Source: an uncultured Nitrosomonadales bacterium (GTDB lineage Bacteria; Pseudomonadota; Gammaproteobacteria; Burkholderiales; Gallionellaceae). Taken from it: a DNA stretch of 45,351 nucleotides. Each line of letters starts with the position of its first letter. Position 1 is the stretch's first letter. Below, piece after piece: positions 10,401 to 18,042 of the stretch. Below the pieces are notes generated by a model. The model saw only the letters and a program-made list of their open reading frames with translations, was not told the origin of the DNA and searched no databases. Location: NCBI GenBank assembly GCA_903915035.1, contig CAIWRI010000134.1, positions 1 through 45,351 on the forward strand. The letters run 5' to 3'. The translations under genes and the position numbers were made by a program.

Positions 10401-10542
10401 TTTAGGGTTGGTGATTGCCAGCGGCTTGTCGATAGGCACCTTGTTTACCCTGTTTGTGGTTCCCGGCGTTTATATGCTGTTAGCTGCCGATCATAGTCAC
10501 GAAGCGCGCGCACTGGCACAAAGGGAAGCGATGAACGCATAA
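7438..10542 (+). CDS. RND multidrug efflux transporter (HAE-1 family)
   Basis: An inner-membrane proton/drug antiporter that drives the pump. Its 1034 residues match AcrB/MexF-type proteins. TM4 carries the proton-relay pair D409-D410 in GLVVDDAIIVVENV; TM10 carries the partner K927 in GLVSKHGILIVEFAN. Two large periplasmic loops are present (porter and docking domains), as in the whole family. The first residues (FTDIFVERPVLATVISL) are typical. It is the last gene of the marR operon. Substrates cannot be read from the sequence. Confidence 0.95.
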   Translation: MSTAVSATMRKFTDIFVERPVLATVISLVMLVLGLRSIGMLPVLQFPYTQNAVVTVSTAYPGADANLVASFITTPLENAVAQANGIDYMTSASIQGVSTITANLRLNYDPDKALTEINTKINAVLNQMPPQAQKPVMSVSIGQTIDAMYIGFYSDVLKPNQVTDYLVRSVQPKLQAIEGVQTAELLGAKNFALRAWLDPQKLAAVGLTAADVSNALAANNFLSSSGQSKGQLVQINLNASTALHSVESFKQMIIKQQGSAVVRLSDVANVTLGADDYDSSVAFDGKKAVYVGIQVAPGANLLDVVARVRKAMPEIEAQLPKGMNSNVVYDSTKFVNSSIDEVIKTLIEAILIVTVVVFVFLGSLRSVLIPVIAIPLSLIGTFTVMLALGYSINLLTLLALVLGIGLVVDDAIIVVENVSRHLEEGLSPMDSALKAARELANPIIAMTIVLIAVYVPIGFMSGLTGALFTEFAFTLVGAVTMSAVIALTLSPMMCSRMLRAPKKIGGNWQDHLVIWLDKKFEVLHTSYEKKLHGVLNYVSVIAVFAVLILAGIYFLYTTSMSELAPQEDQGVLISASFNAPDATLKQRESYGDQVHDIFKHYSESDHIFQLNMPTQVITGMVLKPWSERSRTSNQLQPLVQKDLGSIAGTQNAIFQPPPLPGARGLPVQFVITTTEPFSKLFDVSQKFLQDAQKTGQFIFLQSDLRIDLPQTTVVIDRNMAAQVGLNMEDIGSALSSMLGGGYVNYFELGGRSYKVIPQVEQRHRLNAEQLKQYYLRTASGKMVSLSTVAHLETSTQPETINHFQQQNMATIQGVVFPTVSQGEALQGLKTLAQQSLPSGYSFDYAGASRQFVQESGGLLLTFFFAIVIIFLALAAQFESFRDPVIILVSVPMSIAGALIFINLGIGHATLNIYTEVGLVTLIGLVSKHGILIVEFANNLQRSGVAKREAIEHAAGLRLRPILMTTAAMVFGVVPLITASGAGAVSRFNLGLVIASGLSIGTLFTLFVVPGVYMLLAADHSHEARALAQREAMNA

Positions 10543-11020
10543 AAGATGGTGGCTATCAAGTTTAGCTGCAAAAAATTGGGTCATTGCGAGGAGCCGCCTT
10601 GAGCTGCGAGGCTCGTTGAGCCGTGATGGGGCGTGGAAATCCAGATAATCGAAAAGGCATCTGGCTTGTCAATTCCCGTTACGGCTTATGGTCTCGCACA
10701 GACGATATTCTGGCGGATTAGCTTTCCGGCTTGGTACGCCCCGAGCGATAGCCGCTGCCGCTATTCCTCTACCGGAAACGCTTGGCTGACGGCCTTGATG
10801 CTCACGACATCCACTCAGATATCAAACGCAATACCGTGATGTATGCTGACCACGAACTGTTTTGTAATACCGCTTAATTTGAAGTGAAAGTCGTTTTTGT
10901 GCTTGCCGGTAATTCTGGGTGCATTCATAAAACGATACGCATTTAGCTTCAGCCAGCGTTTGAAGGTGATGCGTACAAAATTTTTCGGCTGCTGCACGAT
11001 ATTCCGGCTTTATTTAAGAT
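10543..11020. other. intergenic remnant region with a TCATTGCGAG-type repeat
   Basis: From about 10578 the segment GTCATTGCGAGGAGC ... GGGCGTGGAAATCCAG resembles the dispersed 'TCATTGCGAGG...AATCC' palindromic repeats common in proteobacterial intergenic DNA. After it, an inverted pair CCAGAT/ATCTGG (about 10637-10664) could fold. A plus-strand frame ending at 10877 (LYRKRLADGLDAHDIHSDIK, then RNTVMYADHELF) reads like a protein tail but has no visible start. I cannot name it; it is probably debris. Confidence 0.4.
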
Positions 11021-11940
11021 TCAAACAAGTCCGGCAGATTTTCCTGTGGATAGATACCCCGGGGATAAATATTTCATGCCTGTAGCAACCACGGTCACAC
11101 GCATTGCATCGCCCATGGATTCATCGAATGTCGCGGCCAAAATGACAGTGGCATCTTTAGCCGCAAATTGCACACGAGCCATCACTTCATCCAGTTCCTT
11201 GAGCTTAATGCCACTGGTTGAGGTGATATTGACCAGCACAGCATGCGCACCGGATAAATCCATATTCTCGAATAATTGACTGGTAACAGCACGCTCAGCC
11301 GCACTCCTTGCACGACCAAATCCCGAGGCAACCGCAGCTCCCGTCATCGCCTCACCACCGTGTGCGCCCAGTACGGTACACACATCGGCAAAATCCACAG
11401 CAATCAATCCGGGGGAAATTGACCGCTTCGGCAATGTTCGCCACCACATCCCGAAACAGACCATTGGCTGTAGTGAAAGCTTGCGCCATCGTTTCGCCGG
11501 AGAGATTCAACAAGTCTGGAATCGGCACGACTATTAACGTGTCCACATGTTCACGCAGTGCCCGAATTCCCTTTACGGCATAAGTCACGCGATTGCCTTC
11601 GCTAATATAAGGCCTGCTAACGATCGCAACAGTCAGTATGTTTAATTCTCGCGAAATTTCCGCCACCATGGCTGCAGCGTCCGTACCGGTTTTACCGCCC
11701 ATTCCGGCCACGATGAATACCAGATTGGCACCTTCGAGCAAATTTTTAATGTAAGCGCGGTCAGCTTCGCCGTCACCAGCACAATCAGGCGCACCGATCG
11801 GAAATCGAGTGCGCGCTTTGCAGTGATCGAGGGCTTGTTTGTCGCTATCCAGTGCGATAAATTCTGCGCTATACACGCCCTGATCTATCATCAGATTCAG
11901 TGCATTGCAGCCGGCGCCGCCCACGCCGAACAGCTTCCCC
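11021..11940 (-). pseudogene. FtsZ paralogue, frameshifted and C-terminally truncated
   Basis: FtsZ is the tubulin-like GTPase of the division ring. This copy keeps FtsZ landmarks: the nucleotide loop GVGGAGCNALNLM, the G-box region VFIVAGMGGKTGTDAA (signature GGGTGT altered to GGKTGT), and GLIAVDFADV with the T7-type NITSTSGIKLKEL later. It is not intact. At about 11410 the frame shifts inside a run of five G/C bases; near 11935 the GKLFGVGG start region is out of frame with the upstream coding sequence. The C-terminal linker and FtsA/ZipA-binding tail are missing after VVATGMKYLSPGYL. It is surrounded by other broken genes, which argues for true decay rather than a single sequencing error. 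Confidence 0.8.
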
Positions 11941-12246
11941 TGCCTGCTCTTTAGCCATCTGGTACAGGCGTTCAGACGCCATGGTCAGGCCGCAATTCCA
12001 TTCAATCGTCCATCCGTCGTCAACGACGCTTGCCGTGTTAAATTCAGCAATATCATGTAACGCAGAAAATCCGGCAATGTTCGCCATGGGAGCCGACAGC
12101 GAAACAGCATATTTTTTGCCGCTTCGAAACTCGATTTGCAAAGTATCCGGCGTAATGGTTGCCACTGTTTGAATGCGGTCAGGTGTTGTCAGAATGTGAT
12201 CTTCTTTAATTCCAACGTTGCCACTTAGCTTCAATATCCTGCGCAT
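11941..12246 (-). pseudogene. DUF2442-domain protein, possibly fused to the FtsZ-like gene
   Basis: DUF2442 proteins are about 80-90 residues long, of unknown role, and commonly sit next to DUF4160 proteins in toxin-antitoxin-like pairs. The core LQIEFRSGKKYAVSLSAPM ... FSALHDIAEFNTASVVDDGW ... WNCGLTMASERLY matches. The frame has a 30-residue leader from ATG 12246 that overlaps the preceding gene and is probably not translated; no good start is visible at the domain boundary. At the 3' end (MAKEQAGEAV) the frame runs without a stop into the FtsZ-like sequence, one base out of phase. Confidence 0.55.
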
Positions 12247-12472
12247 GCGCCAAAATCCATGCTTGAGCGGATTTAACGGGCGTGGCGAGTGTCACGTTAA
12301 GCGAAGCCGCCGGCACACCGCGATTGATCGTTTTTCCGCTCAAATATACCAGTGCCTTACCATCGGCATGAAGAACATGAGCGTGGACTGGCGGGTGTTC
12401 GTTACCGTTGACGCGGATGGTGATGCCATCTTGTTTGTATGCCCATTTGCGAAAATTAGGGAATATAATTTT
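12206..12472 (-). pseudogene. DUF4160-domain protein without a start codon
   Basis: The frame reads FRKWAYKQDGITIRVNGNEH, then PPVHAHVLHADG and ends WILAHAQDIEAKWQRWN. The PP-x-H-x-H motif after a short beta hairpin is the DUF4160 signature, and the C-terminal helix fits. A stop codon lies at 12475-12473, and no ATG, GTG or TTG lies between it and the domain, so the gene appears to have lost its beginning. It directly precedes the DUF2442 sequence, the usual partner arrangement. Confidence 0.6.
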
Positions 12473-12752
12473 CTATGTCAAGATTGTGCATTAGATTCAG
12501 TCGCTCTTCCTCATCGCCCTGTTTTGCCGCTTTTGCAAACCAGAAAAGTGCTTGTTCATCGTTCTGCGGTACGCCTCTACCATTGAAATATGCATCACCA
12601 GGCACGTATTGCGCACGCGCGTACCCCAGAGTGGCGGCTTGTCGCCACCATTCCACGGCTTGTGTTTCATCTTCAACCATGCCGCCACGTCCATGAGCGC
12701 AACGGTAGCCTAAAAAATAGAGTGCGCGGACCTTATTGGGAAGTTCTGATTG
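12456..12752 (-). pseudogene. Sel1-repeat protein fragment
   Basis: Sel1-like repeats are TPR-related helical hairpins used in protein-protein contacts. The frame holds about two and a half repeats: ALYFLGYRCAHGRGGMVEDE ... AVEWWRQAATLGYARAQYVP ... GDAYFNGRGVPQNDEQALFW ... FAKAAKQGDEE. There is a stop just upstream (12755-12753), no signal peptide and no start with a ribosome-binding site, so this is the 3' end of a lost gene. It ends at 12456, overlapping the DUF4160 remnant. Confidence 0.65.
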
Positions 12753-12871
12753 TCATCCAAGGAATTTTTGTTTCTATATAGAACCTTGCGGGCGAGATAG
12801 TAAAATAAAGTTTGGCCAAAACCATGGATCGGTTCAGCCAGGTAGCAGCCGGTCTGGTATAGGTGGAATTT

Positions 12872-12900
12872 TTTCATTACGCTGATTAATCCAGTATCAT
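12872..12900 (+). promoter_or_regulatory. possible promoter of the antiporter gene
   Basis: TTTCAT (12872-12877), 17 bases, TATCAT (12895-12900), ending 41 bases before the ATG. Both boxes match consensus at only four to five positions, so the call is tentative. Confidence 0.35.
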
Positions 12901-12941
12901 TTGCGCTCTGCTCCGCGCTAAAAATCTTAACAGGAATTCTC

Positions 12942-14189
12942 ATGGATACGTCGCTCTCACTTGATATTGCCAAGCATACTTTACTGTTATTCGGGCTGAT
13001 TTTGGGTATAGGTACATTTTCCGGTCTGCTGGCCCGCATCGTGCGCATGCCGGATGTGGTGTTTTTTTTGCTGGTAGGAATGCTGATCGGTCCCGGTGTG
13101 CTCGGTCTGGTTGATATCAAGGCGTCATCGGCGGTAAACCAGTTGATACTGATCTTCGGTTCAAGCTATATCCTGTTTGATGGTGGTGCGTCGATTAAAT
13201 TGCGCGTACTTAAAAAGGTGTGGATTACTGTCGCTGTGCTCGCCACGATTGGGGTGCTGATTACGGCGGCGATTACCGGTGTGGCGGCTTATTATTTTCT
13301 CGGCCTGCCGCCAATTGTTGCGCTGCTGCTGGGTACGGTGATCGCATCGACTGATCCGGCGACGCTGGTGCCGGTATTCAAACAGGTTAAAGTCAGGGAT
13401 CGCGTAGCCCAGGCGGTGATGAGCGAGTCGGCTTTCAATGACGCGATGGGTGCGATAGTCACCTTTACCGTACTGGGTGTGGCGATGGGTTCGGGCCATT
13501 TTTCCGCTGCCGATGCGCTACTGGACCTGTTCAAGCAATCGCTGTTCGGTATCGCAATTGGCGGAGTGTTAGGCTATCTGGCTGCCGTGCTGATTTCTCA
13601 CGAACGTTATAACTTTCTGGCTGAATTTGCGCCCGTGGTGACCTTGATGGCGGTGATCGGTGCCTATATGAGTGCGGATGGGATTCATTCCAGCGGCTTC
13701 ATGGCGGTATTCGTGTTTGGTATCATGCTGGGAAACATGGAATCGCTGGGTTTCAAACGCTCGCGTGTCGAGAACCACCTAATGCATGACTATGTCGAAA
13801 CGACTGCGCTGATCATGCGCATGTTCATCTTCATTCTGCTGGGAACCCAGGTTGATTTCGGACTGATGAACCGCTATCTGTGGGCTGGCGTTGCCGTGGT
13901 GGCGGTGTTCATGCTGGTCGCTCGCCCGGTCACGGTATTCTTGTGCGCCTTGCCGGATCGCCGGGCAAAATGGCATTTCAAGGAATTGCTGTTTATGTGC
14001 TGGACACGCGAAACCGGTGTGATCCCCGGTGCGCTGGCGGGTATGCTGGTTGGCATGAAGGCGCCGGGCGCACAGATCATCGCCTCAGTTACTTTTATTG
14101 CAATTCTGCTGACGATTCTGTTGCAGGCGACCACCACCAAGTGGCTGGCCGGCAAACTTGGATTGCTGGAAGGAGAGGGGGAGTGGTGA
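12942..14189 (+). CDS. Na+/H+ antiporter, CPA1 (NhaP-like) family
   Basis: A multi-pass inner-membrane cation/proton exchanger. About 12 hydrophobic segments run the length of the 415 residues. The CPA1 ion-binding signatures are visible: GTVIASTDPATLVPVF (S-T-D-P) and VMSESAFNDAMGAI (E/N-D pair). AGGAATTCTC precedes the ATG. The last residues (LLEGEGEW) and the stop codon itself lie at or inside the start of the heptamer array (first unit at 14181), so the natural C-terminus may have been replaced when the array arose. It is isolated between broken genes and the ribosomal operon. Ion preference cannot be read. Confidence 0.9.
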   Translation: MDTSLSLDIAKHTLLLFGLILGIGTFSGLLARIVRMPDVVFFLLVGMLIGPGVLGLVDIKASSAVNQLILIFGSSYILFDGGASIKLRVLKKVWITVAVLATIGVLITAAITGVAAYYFLGLPPIVALLLGTVIASTDPATLVPVFKQVKVRDRVAQAVMSESAFNDAMGAIVTFTVLGVAMGSGHFSAADALLDLFKQSLFGIAIGGVLGYLAAVLISHERYNFLAEFAPVVTLMAVIGAYMSADGIHSSGFMAVFVFGIMLGNMESLGFKRSRVENHLMHDYVETTALIMRMFIFILLGTQVDFGLMNRYLWAGVAVVAVFMLVARPVTVFLCALPDRRAKWHFKELLFMCWTRETGVIPGALAGMLVGMKAPGAQIIASVTFIAILLTILLQATTTKWLAGKLGLLEGEGEW

Positions 14190-14339
14190 GTGGTGAGTGG
14201 TGAGTGGTAAGTGGTGAGTGGTGAGTGGTGAGTGGTGAGTGGTAAGTCTGCCCTTTTTCCCACTTCCCACTTCCCACTTCCCACTTCCCACTTCCCACTT
14301 CCCACTTCCCACTATCCACTATCCACTATCCACTATCCA
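14181..14339. repeat. two facing heptamer arrays (GAGTGGT / CCCACTT)
   Basis: The left array has about nine units of GAGTGGT/AAGTGGT (14181-14243). After a short core, AAGTCTGCCCTTTTT, the right array has seven units of CCCACTT, one CCCACTA, then units of TCCACTA to 14339. The arms are inverted relative to each other and partly complementary, so the transcript could fold into a long imperfect hairpin. The layout matches the heptamer-flanked elements in pglX (AGTGNNN on the left, CACTNNN on the right) but without a gene. It begins inside the antiporter stop region and ends 7 bases before the rpsF -35 box. Confidence 0.9.
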
Positions 14340-14346
14340 TTTCTCC

Positions 14347-14374
14347 TTGCTTTTCCTGCGTATTCATATATAAT
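14347..14374 (+). promoter_or_regulatory. promoter of the rpsF-rpsR-rplI operon
   Basis: TTGCTT (14347-14352), 16 bases, perfect TATAAT (14369-14374) followed by GCGCGC, a G/C-rich discriminator as expected for stringent-controlled ribosomal genes. It lies 90 bases upstream of rpsF. Confidence 0.75.
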
Positions 14375-14463
14375 GCGCGCCCCTGTTGATCCGATAGTCG
14401 GTTTGACAGCCTTGCTCCACCGTCTCGCATGGCGGGGGGCGTTTATAATCACAAGGAGATGTA

Positions 14464-14850
14464 ATGCGACATTACGAAATCGTGTTTATCGTGCATCCCG
14501 ATCAAAGCGAGCAAGTGCCTGCAATGATTGAGCGTTATCGCACATTAGTAACTTCCAAGGATGGTCAAATCCATCGTCTGGAAGACTGGGGCCGCCGTCA
14601 ACTGGCTTACGCTATCCAGAAAATTCACAAAGCGCATTATGTGCTGATGAATATCGAATGCAATCAGGAAACACTGGACGAACTGGAACATGCGTTCCGC
14701 TTCAATGATGCCGTTTTGCGTCATCTGACCGTCAAGACCAAGACCGCTGTCACAATTCCATCGGCAATGATGAAGGAAGAAAAATCCCGTTCAGTGCTGA
14801 GTGAAGACTTTGTTCAGCCTAAAGAAGAAGGCGCAGAACTGGTCGCATAA
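14464..14850 (+). CDS. rpsF: 30S ribosomal protein bS6
   Basis: bS6 binds 16S rRNA with bS18 in the platform of the small subunit. The start [38 protein letters not shown] and the [18 protein letters not shown] segment are diagnostic. Its 128 residues, with a charged tail, are normal. A strong AAGGAG precedes the ATG. It is first in the operon with rpsR and rplI. Confidence 0.98.
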   Translation: MRHYEIVFIVHPDQSEQVPAMIERYRTLVTSKDGQIHRLEDWGRRQLAYAIQKIHKAHYVLMNIECNQETLDELEHAFRFNDAVLRHLTVKTKTAVTIPSAMMKEEKSRSVLSEDFVQPKEEGAELVA

Positions 14851-14910
14851 CTGTCGCTGCGCTCAAGTTGCGCAGATACTGTTTGTCAACATTTGGTAAA
14901 AGGGAACATC

Positions 14911-15186
14911 ATGGCTCGTCCATCAAGCAAAAGTACAGATGACAAGAAAAAGCGTTTTTCTCGCAATAACCTGTTCAAGCGCCGCAAATTCTGCCGCTTC
15001 ACAGTTGAGAAAATCGCAGAAGTAGATTACAAAGATGTGAATATCCTCAAGGAATTCGTCTCTGAAAATGGCAAGCTGATTCCAGCACGTATCACCGGTA
15101 CCAAGACACGCTACCAGCGTCAATTGAGCACTGCCGTGAAGCGCGCGCGTTTTCTGGCTTTGCTGCCCTATACTGATTTGCACTAG
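14911..15186 (+). CDS. rpsR: 30S ribosomal protein bS18
   Basis: Small basic protein paired with bS6. The core [20 protein letters not shown] and [20 protein letters not shown] and the tail [13 protein letters not shown] identify it. I start at the ATG at 14911 ([14 protein letters not shown]), with AAAAGGGAA upstream; an in-frame start at 14893 would add six residues through the ribosome-binding site. The 60-base gap after rpsF leaves no room for priB, which many betaproteobacteria carry here. Confidence 0.97.
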   Translation: MARPSSKSTDDKKKRFSRNNLFKRRKFCRFTVEKIAEVDYKDVNILKEFVSENGKLIPARITGTKTRYQRQLSTAVKRARFLALLPYTDLH

Positions 15187-15197
15187 GAGTATCGGAC

Positions 15198-15647
15198 ATG
15201 CAAATAATTCTGATGGAAAAAGTCATCAACCTGGGTCAACTGGGTGATGTTGTTAATGTCAAGAATGGTTACGCACGTAACTTTTTGATTCCACAAGGCA
15301 AGGCAAAGCGCGCAACGACAGCTAATATGGCTGAATTCGAAGTGCGTCGTGCTGAAATCATGGCAGCTGATCTGGCTAAACTGGCTGATGCGCAAGCACG
15401 CGGCGAAAAACTGGCTGGAACAACGGTTCAAATCTCGCAAAAAGCGGGTGTAGACGGTCGTTTATTCGGTTCCGTAACGAATGCTGACATCGCAGATGCG
15501 CTGGTAGCTTCAGGTTTCGAAGTCGATAAGGCACAAGTTCGTATGAGCGAAGGTCACCTGAAAGCCGTTGGCGATTACACAGTCAGTATTGCATTGCATA
15601 CTGATGTCGCAGTAGATGTTACGGTTTCCGTGCTCGGCGAACACTAA
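15198..15647 (+). CDS. rplI: 50S ribosomal protein bL9
   Basis: bL9 bridges the L1-stalk base region of the large subunit. The N-terminal domain [40 protein letters not shown] is nearly invariant; the connecting helix and C-terminal domain follow. It has 149 residues. TAGGAG lies 12 bases before the ATG and overlaps the rpsR stop. A terminator follows 25 bases after the stop. Confidence 0.98.
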   Translation: MQIILMEKVINLGQLGDVVNVKNGYARNFLIPQGKAKRATTANMAEFEVRRAEIMAADLAKLADAQARGEKLAGTTVQISQKAGVDGRLFGSVTNADIADALVASGFEVDKAQVRMSEGHLKAVGDYTVSIALHTDVAVDVTVSVLGEH

Positions 15648-15672
15648 GCACTCGTTGTAAGTTTAGCAATTT

Positions 15673-15705
15673 AAAAAGGACTGCATTGCAGTCCTTTTTT
15701 ATTTT
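15673..15705 (+). terminator. rho-independent terminator after rplI
   Basis: AAAAAGGACTGC and GCAGTCCTTTTTT pair around a three-base loop (ATT), and the T-tract continues TTTTTTATTTT. It closes the ribosomal operon and separates it from dnaB. Confidence 0.93.
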
Positions 15706-15763
15706 CAGAGTTTACCTCCTGGCAAGGTAAAATAGCGCTCGTTTATTCGCAACAGTTCAAGCC

Positions 15764-17146
15764 ATGCAAAATTTCCCCGGTTCAGACGCACAAGTCGATC
15801 AGATCAAAATGCCTCCCCACTCGGTCGAGGCCGAGCAGTCGGTGCTGGGTGGCTTAATGCTCGAATCCAGTTCGCTGGATAAAATCGCCGATTTGATCAC
15901 TGAAGGTGATTTTTATCGCCGTGAACACCGCCTGATTTACCGGCATATTGTGAAAATGGCCGAGCAGGCAAAGCCGGTGGATGTGATTACGGTTGCCGAA
16001 GCGCTGGAGAACAGCGATGAGTTGGACAAAGCCGGTGGACTGGCGTATCTGGGCAGTCTGGTGCAGAACGTGCCCTCGGCTGCCAATATTCGCCGTTACG
16101 GTGAAATCGTGCGCGAGCGCTCTATCATGCGCCGTCTGGTCGAAGTGGGTACAGAGATCGCTGCCAGTGCTTACAATCCGACCGGCAGAGATGCGGCGCA
16201 ACTGCTGGATGAAGCGGAAGGTAAGGTATTCGAAATTGCCGAATCCGGTTCCAAGGGCAAGCAGGGCTTTATGTCTATGCCGCCCTTGCTGGTGCAGGTG
16301 GTGGAACGCATTGAAACGCTGTACGGGCGCGACAATGCCAGCGAAGTGACCGGCACGCCGACCGGTTTTGCCGATCTGGATAAAATGACTTCCGGCTTGC
16401 AGGCAGGCGATTTGGTTATCGTCGCGGGTCGTCCGAGTATGGGGAAGACTGCTTTTTCGATTAATATCGCGGAAAATATCGCGCTGGACAGCAAGTTGCC
16501 GGTGGCGATTTTCAGTATGGAAATGGGCGCAGCGCAACTTGCGATGCGTATGCTGGGTTCTGTCGGTAAACTCAATCAGCAGGATTTGCGTTCGGGTAAA
16601 TTGCAGGATGACGATTGGGGCCGGTTGACTCATGCGCTGGGTAAGCTCAATGATGCGCCGCTGTTTATCGACGAATCTGCGGCCTTGTCATCGCTGGACT
16701 TGCGTGCACGGGCGCGTCGTTTACATCGTCAGCACGGCAAGCTCGGCCTGATTGTGGTGGATTATTTGCAACTGATGAGTTCTAACGCAGGCAAGGCGAG
16801 TGAAAACCGCGCTACGGAAATTTCAGAAATTTCGCGTGGTTTGAAGAGTCTGGCCAAGGAATTGCAATGTCCGGTGATGGCGCTCTCGCAGCTCAATCGT
16901 TCTTTGGAGCAGCGCCCCAACAAACGCCCGGTAATGTCGGATTTGCGTGAATCAGGTGCGATTGAGCAGGATGCTGATCTGATTCTGTTTATTTACCGAG
17001 ATGAAGTATATAACAAGGATTCGGACGACAGGGGCAAGGCCGAAATCATCATCGGCAAGCAGCGTAACGGTCCTATCGGTACGGTCGCGCTGGCTTTTCG
17101 GGGTGAATATACGCGTTTCGATAATCTGGCTTCCAGCGGATATTGA
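15764..17146 (+). CDS. dnaB: replicative DNA helicase DnaB
   Basis: The hexameric 5'-3' helicase that drives the replication fork. N-terminal domain (PPHSVEAEQSVLGGLML, residues 17-33) binds primase; the C-terminal RecA-like domain has Walker A GRPSMGKTAF (K228), Walker B region LIVVDYLQLM, and SDLRESGAIEQDADLILFIYR with the arginine finger region. Its 460 residues are standard and no intein is present. It follows the bL9 terminator, a common neighbour order in proteobacteria. The ribosome-binding site is weak. Confidence 0.97.
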   Translation: MQNFPGSDAQVDQIKMPPHSVEAEQSVLGGLMLESSSLDKIADLITEGDFYRREHRLIYRHIVKMAEQAKPVDVITVAEALENSDELDKAGGLAYLGSLVQNVPSAANIRRYGEIVRERSIMRRLVEVGTEIAASAYNPTGRDAAQLLDEAEGKVFEIAESGSKGKQGFMSMPPLLVQVVERIETLYGRDNASEVTGTPTGFADLDKMTSGLQAGDLVIVAGRPSMGKTAFSINIAENIALDSKLPVAIFSMEMGAAQLAMRMLGSVGKLNQQDLRSGKLQDDDWGRLTHALGKLNDAPLFIDESAALSSLDLRARARRLHRQHGKLGLIVVDYLQLMSSNAGKASENRATEISEISRGLKSLAKELQCPVMALSQLNRSLEQRPNKRPVMSDLRESGAIEQDADLILFIYRDEVYNKDSDDRGKAEIIIGKQRNGPIGTVALAFRGEYTRFDNLASSGY

Positions 17147-17164
17147 AAGTTAATGGAATAATGT

Positions 17165-17193
17165 TTGAATACGAGCCGTGTTTCCGCTATAAT
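17165..17193 (+). promoter_or_regulatory. tRNA-Val promoter
   Basis: TTGAAT (17165-17170), exactly 17 bases, TATAAT (17188-17193), then GCGCGC before the tRNA at 17208. A strong stand-alone promoter with a G/C discriminator. Confidence 0.85.
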
Positions 17194-17207
17194 GCGCGCT
17201 CTTCAAA

Positions 17208-17284
17208 AGGAGCGTAGCTCAGTTGGTTAGAGCGCTTGGTCGACATCCAAGAGGTCATCAGTTCGAATCTGATCGTTCCTACCA
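17208..17284 (+). tRNA. tRNA-Val (anticodon GAC)
   Basis: A 77-base cloverleaf: acceptor AGGAGCG with CGTTCCT, D arm AGCTC...GAGC, anticodon stem CTTGG/CCAAG with loop TCGACAT (anticodon GAC at 17242-17244), T arm ATCAG-TTCGAAT-CTGAT, and encoded ACCA end. Position 33, before the anticodon, is C rather than the almost universal U. The gene is the probable attachment site of the island that follows. Confidence 0.93.
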
Positions 17285-17301
17285 AATACTAGTCTTAAAT
17301 C

Positions 17302-17340
17302 AATCGCTTAGAGATTTCCTTCTAAGCGATTTTTATTTTC
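17302..17340 (+). terminator. tRNA-Val terminator
   Basis: AATCGCTTAGA (17302-17312) pairs perfectly with TCTAAGCGATT (17321-17331) around an 8-base loop, followed by TTTTATTTT. It overlaps the last codons of the decayed integrase read on the other strand. Confidence 0.9.
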
Positions 17341-17592
17341 AGCAAAGTCATTACCGGACTTGCTCCAGCAGACACGATTGACGGCCGTAAGCAACTCTTC
17401 TATTTAGGGTGCCAAGTAGTGAGAGTAATATCACCATTCTTATGCTTCGGCAAAACCTTGCGTGTTTCCAATGCAACGCCTGCTGCTCTGTGTCACCTGC
17501 CAAACGTGTGCTTCAAATCATGAACCGTGACATTGGCAAGACCTGGCATGGTTGATTCCAGAAAATGCTTTAACTCCTCAGTCATGATTAAT
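17308..17592 (-). pseudogene. tyrosine recombinase (phage-type integrase), decayed C-terminal part
   Basis: Read on the minus strand from about 17592, the sequence gives the catalytic region of a phage integrase: TVHDLKHTFGR (box II, H-x-L-R/K-H), then a stop codon in place of the next arginine, HRAAGVALETRKVLPKHKNG, and after a one-base shift HY (the nucleophile tyrosine context ITTHY) and IEELLTAVNRVCWSKSGND, ending KNRLEGNL. There are at least two in-frame stops and one frameshift, and the N-terminal half is missing, so it is inactive. It ends 24 bases from the tRNA-Val 3' end, the classic place for an island integrase. Confidence 0.85.
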
Positions 17593-17652
17593 CCACCTTG
17601 CCACTGTGCAACAATTTTTCGGGGATAACTTTACCTGATGCTACGTAAATGT

Positions 17653-18042
17653 TCATCGCGGTAACGACTGATGTTTGCGCATTGTGCTATGAAACAGCTC
17701 TTCCGAAGCGATCAGACGGTTCTGTGAGTCCAGGAACAACACCATAAATATTTTCTGCTGCCTGCCACCCAAGGCCAGACGCAGGTAATTTTTGACAGTA
17801 TCAGGATTGCTGAAGGAAATTGGATTGATGCTGATTTCCTCTGCCCGTGCGCGGGCAATCAATTCCTTTGCGGCTGAAATGATTGGATCGGCTGCATATG
17901 GCGCAAGGCTTTCTGAAACGAGCTGACGATTGGCGCGGATCTCAAACAGGACAGATAACGGCATCCTGGACAGTTTGCTTGCCATGCGCCGACCGACCAG
18001 TACAGCCAGCAATTCAGGTGTGCTGCAATTCTGGATATTCAT
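17653..18042 (-). pseudogene. RadC/JAB-domain protein, truncated
   Basis: RadC-family proteins are JAB/MPN-fold proteins often carried on islands and phages. This frame keeps the N-terminal part (CSTPELLAVLVGRRMASKLS) and the start of the JAB domain (MVLFLDSQNRLIASEELFHS), then derails at the point where family members read AQTSVYPREVVK; the AQTSV residues are present one base out of frame. The metal-binding H-x-H-x(7)-S-x(2)-D motif is absent, so it cannot be active. It lies upstream of the decayed integrase on the same strand. Confidence 0.8.

Noticed and set aside
13874-14319. Minus-strand frames coding GSGKWEV-type peptides
   Set aside because: They are translations of the heptamer array and antisense to the antiporter gene.
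14181-14339. CRISPR-like appearance of the heptamer arrays
   Set aside because: The units are 7 bases long and contiguous, with no unique spacers and no cas genes.
15854-16633. Long minus-strand frame inside dnaB
   Set aside because: It is a shadow of dnaB codon bias with no start signal or homology.
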